This document shows, in pieces, positions 1 to 7,314 of a DNA stretch of 7,487 bases; positions within the stretch are counted from its first letter, which is position 1; every line of letters starts with the position of its first letter. The translations under genes and the position numbers were made by a program. Source of the DNA: Thermoplasmata archaeon (GTDB taxonomy: Archaea > Thermoplasmatota > Thermoplasmata > Lutacidiplasmatales > UBA184); assembly GCA_030044695.1 (NCBI GenBank), contig JASIDM010000070.1:1-7487 (forward strand). Direction: 5' to 3'. Under the pieces are notes generated by a model. The model saw only the letters and a list, made by a program, of their open reading frames with translations. It was not told the DNA's origin and searched no databases.

Positions 1-1794
1 TCCCTGCAAGGGCTGGTCACGGGGATCGACGGGCTCTCGGGCATCACGGATACGTCCGGCGTCGGCACGACCCTCACGCAGGCCACGCCCCTCTCGCCGG
101 TCCGCGGTGCCGGGGGGCAGTTCGTCCAGGGCGACTACCCCGGGGACTCGGACTGGTACTTCGGGTCGGACTACGCGCAAGCCTACAACGCCACGGCGCT
201 GTTCCCCGGGGCCGATAGCGTCGCGGGGGCGACGTTCCCGACCGGGGTGGCGATCGCCACCTTGCTCGCGAGCGGCTACGATGCGGCCACCAACACGACG
301 CTGCCCCCCTGGGACCCCACGGTCGTGGACGACTACTTCCGCGACACGTTCCCTTCCTCCTGGCCGCGGCCGACGCTCACCGGCGTGCCCGTCAACGAGA
401 GCGGGGCGCCCCTTCCGCCGGCGCCCGGACCCGTGCCGATCCAGAACGACTCCACCGGCTACGTCACCGAGAACTCCCTGGACCTCGAGATGGCCGGTAG
501 CCTGGCTCCCGGTTCCGCGCTCTACAACTTCTACGTCTCCGGGGAGCTGTCGTTCAGCGCCTCGACCTCCGTGCTCAATCCGCAGTACTTCGCGGACGAG
601 TTGGGCGCCGCGCTCACCTACAACTACTCGGGCGCCCAGCTCGCGGTCGTCTCGTGCTCGTTCGGCATCTCCGACCTCAACGACAGCGCCTGGGACGCCG
701 AGCTCGAGATGGCCGCGGCGATGGGCGTGACGGTCGTCGCGGCGAGCGGGGACCAGGGCGACGCGCCCGGCAGCCTGACGGGGCGCGGCAACGACCCGTG
801 GCCGCTCTGGCCGGCGTCCGCGGCGTTCGACAGCTCGGGCGCGATCGCCGTCGGCGGGGTCTCGGCGACGCTCGCCGGCGTCCCGACCTCGGTGTACACC
901 GGTCCTCCCCTACAGCCGAGCTTCGACCCGAACGTGACCGGGTTCTCCTCGGTGACCGCCTGGTGGGACACCCTCGGGGGCCCGGGGGACTACGCCGGCT
1001 CGGAAGGGGGGCTCAGCCTCGTGTACGCCGAGCCGTCCTGGCAGTTCCACTCGGCCGCCCAGTCCGCGATCGTGGCGGCCGCCGAGACCCAGGGGACCGG
1101 CAGCCTCGGACGGGCCGAGCCCGACGTCGCGTTCGCCGCGAACCTGACGATCGCCTACGTGTGGGTCGATACGAACGGCACGCCGTACTTCGAGGTCCTC
1201 GGGGGCACGAGCGTCGCCGCCCCGACGTTCGCCGGGCTCCTCGCCGACGTCGTCGCCGTGGAGAACGCGACCGTTCGCCCGACCTCCGGACTCGGGTTCC
1301 TCGACCCGGAGCTGTACCGCATCGCGAGCTACTACGCGGCCCACGCCGGCCCCAGCGATCCGTTCTTGGACGTCACCACGGGATCCAACTACCTCTTCTC
1401 CGCCGGCCCCGGCTGGGACGCCGTCACCGGCTGGGGCGGGCTCTCCGCGCCCAAGCTCCTCGCGGCCGACGAGAACCCCACGGTCGCGAACTACACGTAC
1501 ACGGGACCGACGCCGGGTCTGCCGGTCGCCGCCCCCCCGCTCACGGCGGTGGAGCTGGTGATCGTGCTCTCGGCCGCCGCCGTCACGACGATCGCCGCCG
1601 GGGTGCTCCTCGCCCGACGCACCCACAGGACCCCGGCCCCCGTACTGCCCCCCTCGCCGGTCCTCCCTCCCACGGCGTTCGCCGCCGGCGTCGTCCGCCC
1701 CCCGACGATGGCGTTCACCACGTTCCTCTGCCCGTACTGCGGGGCCGAGCGGCCGTCCGAGCCGGTCCGCTGCCCGGCGTGCGGGGCTATGTAG
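1..1794 (+). CDS. Membrane-anchored sedolisin (S53) protease with C-terminal zinc ribbon, 5' partial
   Basis: The frame is open from base 1 to a TAG at 1792-1794 (597 visible residues); an ATG at 247 is internal, because sedolisin-like sequence precedes it. The sedolisin catalytic set is visible. Glu157 and Asp161 lie in ENSLDLEMAG, the oxyanion Asp251 in AASGDQGD, and the nucleophile Ser404 in GGTSVAAPTFAG. The calcium-site region follows, with Asp457 in FLDVTTG and Asp473 in GWDAVTGWGG. Residues 1-15 resemble the end of the propeptide and about 53-68 (FGSDYAQAYNATALFP) the start of the mature domain, so the signal peptide and most of the propeptide are missing. A hydrophobic helix at about 513-538 is followed by ARRTHR, then a Pro-rich linker and CPYC...CPAC (Cys577, 580, 591, 594), a zinc-ribbon pattern. 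By family knowledge it is a secreted endopeptidase, usually acid-active and self-processed. The inferred topology is catalytic domain outside and zinc ribbon in the cytoplasm. Substrate unknown. Confidence 0.93.
   Translation, partial: SLQGLVTGIDGLSGITDTSGVGTTLTQATPLSPVRGAGGQFVQGDYPGDSDWYFGSDYAQAYNATALFPGADSVAGATFPTGVAIATLLASGYDAATNTTLPPWDPTVVDDYFRDTFPSSWPRPTLTGVPVNESGAPLPPAPGPVPIQNDSTGYVTENSLDLEMAGSLAPGSALYNFYVSGELSFSASTSVLNPQYFADELGAALTYNYSGAQLAVVSCSFGISDLNDSAWDAELEMAAAMGVTVVAASGDQGDAPGSLTGRGNDPWPLWPASAAFDSSGAIAVGGVSATLAGVPTSVYTGPPLQPSFDPNVTGFSSVTAWWDTLGGPGDYAGSEGGLSLVYAEPSWQFHSAAQSAIVAAAETQGTGSLGRAEPDVAFAANLTIAYVWVDTNGTPYFEVLGGTSVAAPTFAGLLADVVAVENATVRPTSGLGFLDPELYRIASYYAAHAGPSDPFLDVTTGSNYLFSAGPGWDAVTGWGGLSAPKLLAADENPTVANYTYTGPTPGLPVAAPPLTAVELVIVLSAAAVTTIAAGVLLARRTHRTPAPVLPPSPVLPPTAFAAGVVRPPTMAFTTFLCPYCGAERPSEPVRCPACGAM
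1543..1611 (+). other. Transmembrane anchor of the sedolisin
   Basis: This stretch encodes an uninterrupted run of Val, Leu, Ile and Ala residues (about visible residues 515-537) with no charged side chain after its first Glu. It is followed at once by a basic ARRTHR segment. The basic flank on the C-terminal side fits the positive-inside rule, so the catalytic domain would be extracellular and the last roughly 60 residues cytoplasmic. No other hydrophobic segment of this length is visible in the window's part of the protein. Confidence 0.8.
1729..1785 (+). other. C-terminal zinc-ribbon motif of the sedolisin
   Basis: Two CPxCG knuckles, CPYCGAE and CPACGAM, are separated by about ten residues. 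This is the pattern of small treble-clef or rubredoxin-like zinc ribbons that bind one Zn through four Cys. It is the last element of the protein, ending one residue after the second CxxCG plus Ala. Such tails are known on many archaeal membrane proteins. Its role here (assembly, partner binding or sensing) is not shown by the sequence. Confidence 0.8.
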
Positions 1795-2431
1795 CCGGCG
1801 CCGGCGGGACGCCCTCGATCCCGGGCGGGCTCGGCTCGGCCGTTGGGGCGGGGTCGCCGGAACCGGGGCCGGCGTCGGCCGTTGGGCTCCCGGGTCCGGC
1901 GGAGGGGGTCGCCGGGCTGACCCCGAGCTTCTGCTCGAGCAGGCGCCGGATCTCCTCCGGCCGGCCCGAGGCGATGCCGAAGTACTCGGCGAACCGGCGG
2001 GTCGTGGAGAGCTCGAGGGTCGAGCCCTTCGGCTCGGTCCGAACGAGCCCGAGGCCCCGGAGGTGCTGGACCTCCTCGTAGGCGACCTCGCCGATCATGC
2101 GGACCAGCACGCTCTGCAGCACCGGCTGGTGGTAGGCGATGAGCGTCAGCGCCCGCAGGGTCCTCGGCGCCATCTCGACGGGCGTGACGGCGTGAACGAG
2201 GGGGACGAACCGTTCCTGGAGCTGGAGGGCGTAGCGGTCGCCGACGCGCCGGACCTCGAGCGCCGACTGGCGATGGCGGTACGTCTCCTCCAGGGTGCGC
2301 ACCGCGCGCGCCACGGGTCGGGGATCGTCGACGCCGAGGGCGGTCGCCAGCTCCCGGGAGGAGAGCGGCTTGCCCGCGGCGAAGAGGACCGCCTCGACCT
2401 CGAAGACCAGGTCATCGAGCTTGCTCGGCAT
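1787..2431 (-). CDS. scpB: Segregation and condensation protein B (ScpB)
   Basis: This 214-residue protein is the winged-helix (KITE) accessory subunit of the Smc-ScpAB condensin. In the complex a ScpB dimer binds the central linker of the ScpA kleisin. The N-terminus (KLDDLVFEVEAVLFAAGKPL) is the classic ScpB opening, leading into the first winged helix (about residues 5-80). A second winged helix spans about 88-165, with LRALTLIAYHQPVLQS and a recognition region ending in STTRRFAEYFGI. Both match the family order, and about 170 residues of core is typical. Residues 171-214 are an Ala/Pro/Gly-rich, probably disordered tail. The ATG at 2431 is chosen because GGAGGAGG lies 7 bases upstream and the start falls 2 bases after the scpA stop, which implies translational coupling. 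The minus-strand stop (1789-1787) lies inside the end of the convergent protease gene. The upstream open extension of this frame is a high-GC shadow. Confidence 0.95.
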   Translation of the reverse strand: MPSKLDDLVFEVEAVLFAAGKPLSSRELATALGVDDPRPVARAVRTLEETYRHRQSALEVRRVGDRYALQLQERFVPLVHAVTPVEMAPRTLRALTLIAYHQPVLQSVLVRMIGEVAYEEVQHLRGLGLVRTEPKGSTLELSTTRRFAEYFGIASGRPEEIRRLLEQKLGVSPATPSAGPGSPTADAGPGSGDPAPTAEPSPPGIEGVPPAPAT

Positions 2432-2433
2432 GC

Positions 2434-3405
2434 TCACGCCTCCTCCGCGACCGGCGCGCGGGCCTCCGCGCTCCGGACCACGAGGACGGGAGAGCGGCCC
2501 AGCTCCTCCTGGCGGAGCTCGAGGGAGCGCTCCCGGGCGAGGAACAGCACGGCGAGGAAGACCGCCACCAGGCGGTCGCGCCCGACCGCCGATGGCCACA
2601 GATCGAGGAACGGGAACGGCTCGCCAACCGGGTGGCGGGCGACCTCCGCCCAGGCGTCCTCGAGGTCCCGGGCGGGGATGTCCCCGTGGACGATCACCTC
2701 GGGAGGGGCGCGCTGCTCCTCGCGGAGCCGGTCCCGCAGCTGCTGCACGCGCAGCGCCGCCCGCGCATCGGTCTCGGCCTCGCCGAACGCCCGCACGAGC
2801 TCGAGGAGCGACACCGGTCGGCTCTCCGGGTGGCGGACCATGCCCAGCAACGGCGGCGGGTCCGCGGGGTCGAGGACCGCCGACGTGACGTCGACCGCTT
2901 CGGGGGTCCCGAGCAGCCCCAGGTAGCCGTCGTCGGGGGCCGCCTCGAGGGTAGGCTCCTCGGCGGCGGGGACGGGCGCCTGCGCGGCACGCTGGCGGAG
3001 CAGCTCCTCCGACTGCAGGTAGAGGATGCTCCAGGCCATGTACAGCAGGCGGCCGGCGACGGCGAAGTTCACGGCGCCGTCGGCCCGGACGCGCTCCAGG
3101 TACGCCTCGGTGAACCGGGCGAGATCTATCTCCCACGGATCGAATCGCTCGTCCAGGACGAGCTCGAACAGCAGGGCCGTCGCCTTCTGGACCGGGTCGG
3201 AGATCACGACGTGCACTCCCTCACGGAGCTGCTCGACCAGGCCCAGGTACCGCTCGAGAAGGGCCGAGGAGCCGTCGTTCCCTTCGCCGAGGAGGGCGCG
3301 GTGGAAGACCAGGTAGCCGAGGACCTTCTCGGCGGCCTCCCGGGGCACCGGCGGGGCCGGGGCGGGGGGCGGCGCGGCGATCGCGCCCTCGAGCTCCGCG
3401 CTCAT
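2434..3405 (-). CDS. scpA: Segregation and condensation protein A (ScpA kleisin)
   Basis: This 323-residue kleisin bridges the SMC head domains and recruits ScpB, closing the condensin ring. After a Pro/Ala-rich leader (residues 10-21), the N-terminal helical domain that contacts the SMC neck covers about 25-138. It includes the family-like stretch FDPWEIDLARFTEAYLERV and the following VAGRLLYMAWSILYLQSEELL. A linker of roughly 60 residues, acidic and Pro-rich (about 140-198), would carry the ScpB contact. The C-terminal winged helix (about 265-312, with VAVFLAVLFLARERSLELRQEE) would bind the base of the other SMC head. Its length is in the range usual for ScpA, slightly long because of the leader and linker. 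The ATG at 3405 overlaps the smc stop as ATGA and has GGAGG 4 bases upstream. The stop is 2 bases before the scpB start. Confidence 0.95.
   Translation of the reverse strand: MSAELEGAIAAPPPAPAPPVPREAAEKVLGYLVFHRALLGEGNDGSSALLERYLGLVEQLREGVHVVISDPVQKATALLFELVLDERFDPWEIDLARFTEAYLERVRADGAVNFAVAGRLLYMAWSILYLQSEELLRQRAAQAPVPAAEEPTLEAAPDDGYLGLLGTPEAVDVTSAVLDPADPPPLLGMVRHPESRPVSLLELVRAFGEAETDARAALRVQQLRDRLREEQRAPPEVIVHGDIPARDLEDAWAEVARHPVGEPFPFLDLWPSAVGRDRLVAVFLAVLFLARERSLELRQEELGRSPVLVVRSAEARAPVAEEA
2439..2446 (-). promoter_or_regulatory. Ribosome binding site of scpB
   Basis: The minus strand reads GGAGGAGG, complementary to the 3' end of 16S rRNA, with 7 bases before the ATG at 2431. It lies inside the last codons of scpA, so scpB has its own strong initiation signal as well as being closely coupled to scpA termination. 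Confidence 0.8.
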
Positions 3406-6400
3406 CGGGCCTCCAGGGGGGCGGTCGGCGGGGGCGGAGCCGCGGGGGCGAGCTCCCGCTCGTCGACGTCCTTGATGTCGTCCAGCCCGAGCCCGACGAC
3501 GCGGGAGCAGCCGTCGCCCCGCATCGTCACCCCGAACAGCTGTCGGGAGAACTTGAGGGTCACCTTGCGCAGGGAGATCACCACGAACTGGGCCCGCTCC
3601 GCGTTCCGTCGGATCATCCGACCGATGTTCTCCGCGTTGAGGGCATCGAGGCTCATGTCGACCTCGTCCAGGACGTAGAGCGGGCTCGGATCGTACCGCT
3701 GCAGCGCGAAGATGAACGCGAGACTGGCCAGGGACTTCTCGCCGCCGGAGAGCTGCTCGAGGCGGCTCACCGTCTTGCCGACGGGCCGGGCCTCGATCAG
3801 GAGGCCCCCGGCGAGGGGATCGTCCGGGTTCTCGAGGGCGATGCGGCCCTCGCCGCCGGCCGACAGCTCCGAGTAGATCGACCGGTAGTTCGTGTCGACC
3901 TGGCCCACGACCTCGGCGAGCTTCTCGCGCTTCTTCGTCTCGATCTCCTGCACGAGCGCGACGAGCTCGTCCCGCTCCCGGGTGAGCCGCTCGACCTCGG
4001 TGGCGAAGTCGTCCAGGCGAGCCTTCTCCGCATCGTACTCCTCCACGGCCCGCTGGTTGACGTCGCCGAGCGCCTGCAGCTGCTGATCCACGGCGGCGAT
4101 CCGCCGCCTCAGCTCCTCCGGAGCGATCGGCTTCTCGTCGGCCTCGGGCTCGGGGAACTGCCGCAGCGCCTCCTCCAGCTCCCGGAGCCGCGCCTCCGCC
4201 TCGGCGGCGCGCGCTTCCTCCTGGACGAGCAGTCCCTGACGGCTGGTGAGCGTCGCCTCGATCTTGCCGAGCTCGCCGGTGACGCCGAGCCGCTCGGTGT
4301 CGAGCCCCTTGCGGCGCTCGACCTGCTCGCGGGCGGCGGCCCCCTGCTTCGCCTCGACGGCCTTCAGCGCCTCGAGGGCGGCGGCGGCCTCCCGGACCGA
4401 CTTCTCCGTCCGGGCGACCTCCTTGCGACGGGCAGCGAGCTCCTCCCGCGATCGGGCGAGCTCCTTGGTCTTGGTCGCGAGCTGGGTGTCCAACGCCGCG
4501 ATCGACGCGCGCAGCGACTGCAGCTCGCCGTTCGCGGCGAGGCGCTCCTCCTGCGTCGCCTGCGCCTCCTCCTGCAGGCCCTTGAGGCGCTGCGAGAGGG
4601 CCTGGGGGAGCTGCGCGAGGTACTGCTCCTGAGCGCCCTGGCGGGCGGCCTTCAGCTTCTCGAGCTCCGCGGCGGCGGTGGCGAGCTCGGACGATCGGCG
4701 CGCGAGCTCCTCGGAGGCACGCTGGTGTTCGCCGGTCGCCTTGCCGAGCCGCTCGCGCACGGACTTCGCCCGCTCGCGGGCCGTGGCGAGATCCTTCTCG
4801 AGGATCCCCCGGGTCGAACGGTGCGTCTCGTCGTGGATGGAGCGGGAAGCAAGGTCGTCGGCGGCCTCGCGGATCTTGCCCGCGAGCGCGACGAGCTCGG
4901 CGCGAGCCGCGGACTCGGCGGCGCTCTTCTGACGGAGCTCCTCGCCGAGCCGCTTCAGCTCGGCGGGATTGTCGCCCCCGCGACCCTGGGCGGAGGGGTC
5001 GAGGTAGCCACCGCTGATCGCCCCGGTCCCCTCGATGAGGTCGCCGTCCAGCGTGACGAGCCGGACCCCGCCCATCTGGGCGCGGGCCCGGGCGAGGTCC
5101 TGCATCACCACGGTCTCCCCGAAGGCGTACCAGAACGCGGGGCGCAGCGCCTCGTCGAATCGCACGAGATCGATCGCGAAGCCGGCCGCGCCCGGCGCCT
5201 TCGCCACGAGCAGCGCCTTGCCGTGGGGACGACCGGCGAGCAGCTTGTTGAGCGGCAGGAACGTCGCGCGGCCCCGCTTCTCCTCCCGGAGCCGTCGGAT
5301 GCACTCCTCGGCGACGCGATCGGTCTCGACGACGAGGGCCTGGAACCTCGAACCGGCGGCGACCTGGAGGGCCGTGCGGTGCTTGGGCTCGAAGTCGCCC
5401 AGCTCCTCGACGGTCCCGCGGATCCCCTCGACCTTGCCGAGGTTGCGCTGGGAGAGCAGGTAGTCGACGGCCGCGAGCGCCGCGGGCCGGCCGCCCGAGT
5501 CGACCCGGGCCTTCAGCCGGGCGTCGAGCGCGGCGTAGCGGCGGTTCAGCTCGGCGACCTCCTGGACGAGGCGCTCCGCGTCGGCCGTGAGCTGCTTCTC
5601 CTTCTCCCGCAGCGCGTAGAGACCCTTCTGGAGATCGCCGGTCGCCTTCCCCGAGGGTTCGGCCTTGGCGCTCTCCCGCAACCGCAGCTCGAGGTCCTTG
5701 ACCTCGAGCTCGCGCTCGGCGAGGTCCTCCTCGGCCTGCGCCTGGGCGCGCTCGGCGGCCTGGGCGGCCGCGGCGGCCGACTCCTTGGTCGCCACGCTCT
5801 GCTGCCAGGACTTCTGCTGCGCGTCGAGCCGTCGGTCCAGCTCCAGCTGCTGCTTGCGCGCCTGGGCGAGCCGGTCCGTGGGCCGACCGCCCGCGGAGGT
5901 CGCGGCGCTGAGCTCCTTCTGCTGCTCTCCGGCGCGAGCCTCGAGCGCTTCGAGGCGACCTTCGAGGGTCTTCGCCTTGCCCGCGAGCCCCTCTCGCTGG
6001 CCGGTGTCCGAAGCGAGCGCCTTCTCGAGCTCACCGGCCTGCTGAGCGAGGCCATCCAGCCCCTCCCGCAGGTTGGCGAGCGACTGTTCGGCGCGGGCGT
6101 GGGCGAGCTTCTTCTCGTCCAGCTCGGCCTTGAACTTCTGGGCGGCGGCCCCGCCGGCCTCGGCGATCTCCCGCTCGAGCCGGTCGATCGCCTCGGTCAG
6201 CTCGGCCTGGTGGCCCGCGAGACGGGCGCGCTCGGCCTCGAGCCGGGCGATCTCGCGGCGGGCCCCTTCGACCTGGGACCGGCAGGTGGCGAGCTCGTGC
6301 TCGGCCAGCCGGTGCGTCGATCGGGCGAGCCGCGCCTCGTTCCGGCGCTTGTCGTCCAGGAGCTGCTTATACTGGATCGCCTGGAGGCGCTGACCCTCGA

Positions 6401-7031
6401 GCGCGGCAAGGTGGCTCTTCACCTCGCCGAGCAGGGTCTGGATCCGCCCGAGGTTCTGCTCGAGGTCCCCGCGCTTCGTCCCGGCGCGATCGAGCTCCTC
6501 GTCGTACTGGCTGATCCCCGCGAGCCGCTCGACGAGCGTGCGGCGCGGCACCGGGCCCATGGTGACGATGCGATTGACGTCGCCCTGCTGGACGAGGTTG
6601 TAGCCGTCCCCGCTGAGCCGGGCGTGCCCGAGGAGGGCGTCGATCTCCCCTTGCGTCGAGCGCCGGCCGTTCACGTAGAAGTACGAGTAGTAGCCGTCCG
6701 GGTCGCTGGGCGCGAGCTTGACGTAGCGGCTGACCTCGACCTCGCTCGCGTCCGACGGCAGGAGGTGGTCGGAATTGTCGAAGACCAGCGAGACCTCGCA
6801 CTCGGTGGCGGCCTTCTTCGACGCGCCCCCGTTGGAGAACAGCTGAGGCAGCCGCTCGGCGCGCAGCGCCTTCGAACTTGTGGGGCCGAGGACGAAGAGG
6901 ATCGCGTCGGAGATGTTGGACTTCCCCATCCCGTTCGGCCCGGCCACGCCGGTGAACCCGGGGGCGAACGGGATCTCGGTCGCGCCGGCGAACGACTTGA
7001 AGTTCCGCAGCTTGAGACGCTTCAGGTACAC
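3402..7031 (-). CDS. smc: Chromosome segregation protein SMC
   Basis: This 1209-residue protein has the full SMC architecture and usual length. It is the ATPase of chromosomal condensin, dimerising at its hinge and clamping DNA with its ATP-bound heads. The N-terminal head (1-175) carries the Walker A motif GPNGMGKSN (31-39) and a Q-loop in YNLVQQGDVN. A first coiled coil runs about 180-510. The hinge spans about 515-680, with VEGIRGTVEELG and the conserved LDGDLIEGTGAISGG. The return coil runs about 685-1050. The C-terminal head has the signature LSGGEKSLASLAFIFALQR (1094-1112), Walker B LYVLDEVDMSLD (1118-1129) and a switch region QFVVISLRK. A Pro-rich tail ends the protein. The start is a GTG, supported by MYLKRLKLRNFKSF being the canonical SMC opening and by AGGAGG 8 bases upstream. 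Position 35 is Met where most SMCs have Ser. It is the first gene of the smc-scpA-scpB operon. Confidence 0.97.
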   Translation of the reverse strand: MYLKRLKLRNFKSFAGATEIPFAPGFTGVAGPNGMGKSNISDAILFVLGPTSSKALRAERLPQLFSNGGASKKAATECEVSLVFDNSDHLLPSDASEVEVSRYVKLAPSDPDGYYSYFYVNGRRSTQGEIDALLGHARLSGDGYNLVQQGDVNRIVTMGPVPRRTLVERLAGISQYDEELDRAGTKRGDLEQNLGRIQTLLGEVKSHLAALEGQRLQAIQYKQLLDDKRRNEARLARSTHRLAEHELATCRSQVEGARREIARLEAERARLAGHQAELTEAIDRLEREIAEAGGAAAQKFKAELDEKKLAHARAEQSLANLREGLDGLAQQAGELEKALASDTGQREGLAGKAKTLEGRLEALEARAGEQQKELSAATSAGGRPTDRLAQARKQQLELDRRLDAQQKSWQQSVATKESAAAAAQAAERAQAQAEEDLAERELEVKDLELRLRESAKAEPSGKATGDLQKGLYALREKEKQLTADAERLVQEVAELNRRYAALDARLKARVDSGGRPAALAAVDYLLSQRNLGKVEGIRGTVEELGDFEPKHRTALQVAAGSRFQALVVETDRVAEECIRRLREEKRGRATFLPLNKLLAGRPHGKALLVAKAPGAAGFAIDLVRFDEALRPAFWYAFGETVVMQDLARARAQMGGVRLVTLDGDLIEGTGAISGGYLDPSAQGRGGDNPAELKRLGEELRQKSAAESAARAELVALAGKIREAADDLASRSIHDETHRSTRGILEKDLATARERAKSVRERLGKATGEHQRASEELARRSSELATAAAELEKLKAARQGAQEQYLAQLPQALSQRLKGLQEEAQATQEERLAANGELQSLRASIAALDTQLATKTKELARSREELAARRKEVARTEKSVREAAAALEALKAVEAKQGAAAREQVERRKGLDTERLGVTGELGKIEATLTSRQGLLVQEEARAAEAEARLRELEEALRQFPEPEADEKPIAPEELRRRIAAVDQQLQALGDVNQRAVEEYDAEKARLDDFATEVERLTRERDELVALVQEIETKKREKLAEVVGQVDTNYRSIYSELSAGGEGRIALENPDDPLAGGLLIEARPVGKTVSRLEQLSGGEKSLASLAFIFALQRYDPSPLYVLDEVDMSLDALNAENIGRMIRRNAERAQFVVISLRKVTLKFSRQLFGVTMRGDGCSRVVGLGLDDIKDVDERELAPAAPPPPTAPLEAR
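3410..3415 (-). promoter_or_regulatory. Ribosome binding site of scpA
   Basis: The minus strand reads TGGAGG, 4 bases before the ATG at 3405 and inside the last codons of smc. The short spacing together with the ATGA overlap suggests re-initiation by ribosomes finishing smc. Confidence 0.65.
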
Positions 7032-7039
7032 CGGCTCTC

Positions 7040-7045
7040 CCTCCT
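7040..7045 (-). promoter_or_regulatory. Ribosome binding site deciding the GTG start of smc
   Basis: The minus strand reads AGGAGG followed by GAGAGCCG and then GTG. The 8-base spacing is ideal and confirms the non-ATG start of smc. There is no competing in-frame ATG between this site and the conserved SMC N-terminus. Confidence 0.8.
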
Positions 7046-7118
7046 GACCTTCCTCGTCGCCGGAACTCGCCCGTTTGTCGGACGGTTGTCAGCAGTCCAC
7101 CCCGAGCCGTGTCCGCCG

Positions 7119-7125
7119 TATATAA
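7119..7125 (-). promoter_or_regulatory. Archaeal TATA box for the smc-scpA-scpB operon
   Basis: The minus strand reads TTATATA within a very GC-rich surrounding (GGGTTATATACGGCGG). This matches the archaeal TATA consensus recognised by TBP. With the usual spacing of roughly 25 bases, transcription would begin near 7096, giving a leader of about 65 bases with the Shine-Dalgarno near its end. The core is nearly palindromic, so it might also serve plus-strand transcription. Assignment to smc is inferred from orientation and distance. Confidence 0.65.
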
Positions 7126-7183
7126 CCCATCGGCTCCGCAGGAACTGTTGCAGGAGCGGGTGGCCGCGTCCCGAAGGGGCTCT

Positions 7184-7198
7184 AAACGCCTCCCGTTT
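7184..7198. repeat. Short inverted repeat AAACG-n5-CGTTT
   Basis: AAACG (7184-7188) and CGTTT (7194-7198) are exact reverse complements around CCTCC. It lies about 60 bases upstream of the smc TATA box. It is short, and may be an operator half-site pair or chance. Confidence 0.3.
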
Positions 7199-7293
7199 CA
7201 CGGCGGGTGGCGCTCACGGTGCGAGAGCCTTCGAGCAGGGCTTCGAAACTAGAGCAAGTGGTGAGGAACTAAAACGATCGCCGACAAGCCGCA

Positions 7294-7314
7294 CGGGTCC
7301 GTCTCAGGGACCCG
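7294..7314. repeat. Perfect 7-bp inverted repeat
   Basis: CGGGTCC (7294-7300) and GGACCCG (7308-7314) are exact reverse complements around a 7-base spacer GTCTCAG. As RNA on either strand it would make a stable GC-rich hairpin. No run of T follows closely on either strand, so it is not a typical intrinsic terminator. It could be part of a leader, an operator or a structured RNA. Its role is unknown. Confidence 0.55.

Noticed and set aside
247..249. ATG at 247 as the start of the protease
   Set aside because: The same frame is open back to base 1 and already encodes sedolisin-like sequence (for example FGSDYAQAYNATALFP). Starting at 247 would leave no signal peptide or propeptide.
654..2081. 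Second plus-strand frame overlapping the protease and scpB
   Set aside because: It is Arg/Gly-rich throughout and is a shifted shadow of the sedolisin frame, which carries all catalytic motifs.
2432..3136. Upstream extension of the scpB frame into scpA
   Set aside because: It has low-complexity Arg/Pro/Gly content and overlaps a clear kleisin gene. The conserved ScpB N-terminus begins at 2431.
3406..5304. Upstream extension of the scpA frame into smc
   Set aside because: The extension is Arg/Gly-rich shadow sequence in another frame of smc. The real ScpA start at 3405 has a ribosome site and the ATGA overlap.
7200..7260. tRNA-like TTCGAAA at 7231-7237 as a possible T-loop
   Set aside because: The flanking bases do not form a T-stem, and no acceptor or anticodon stem could be built around it.
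7294..7314. Intrinsic terminator at the CGGGTCC hairpin
   Set aside because: No T-run follows the stem closely on either strand, and no gene ends nearby.
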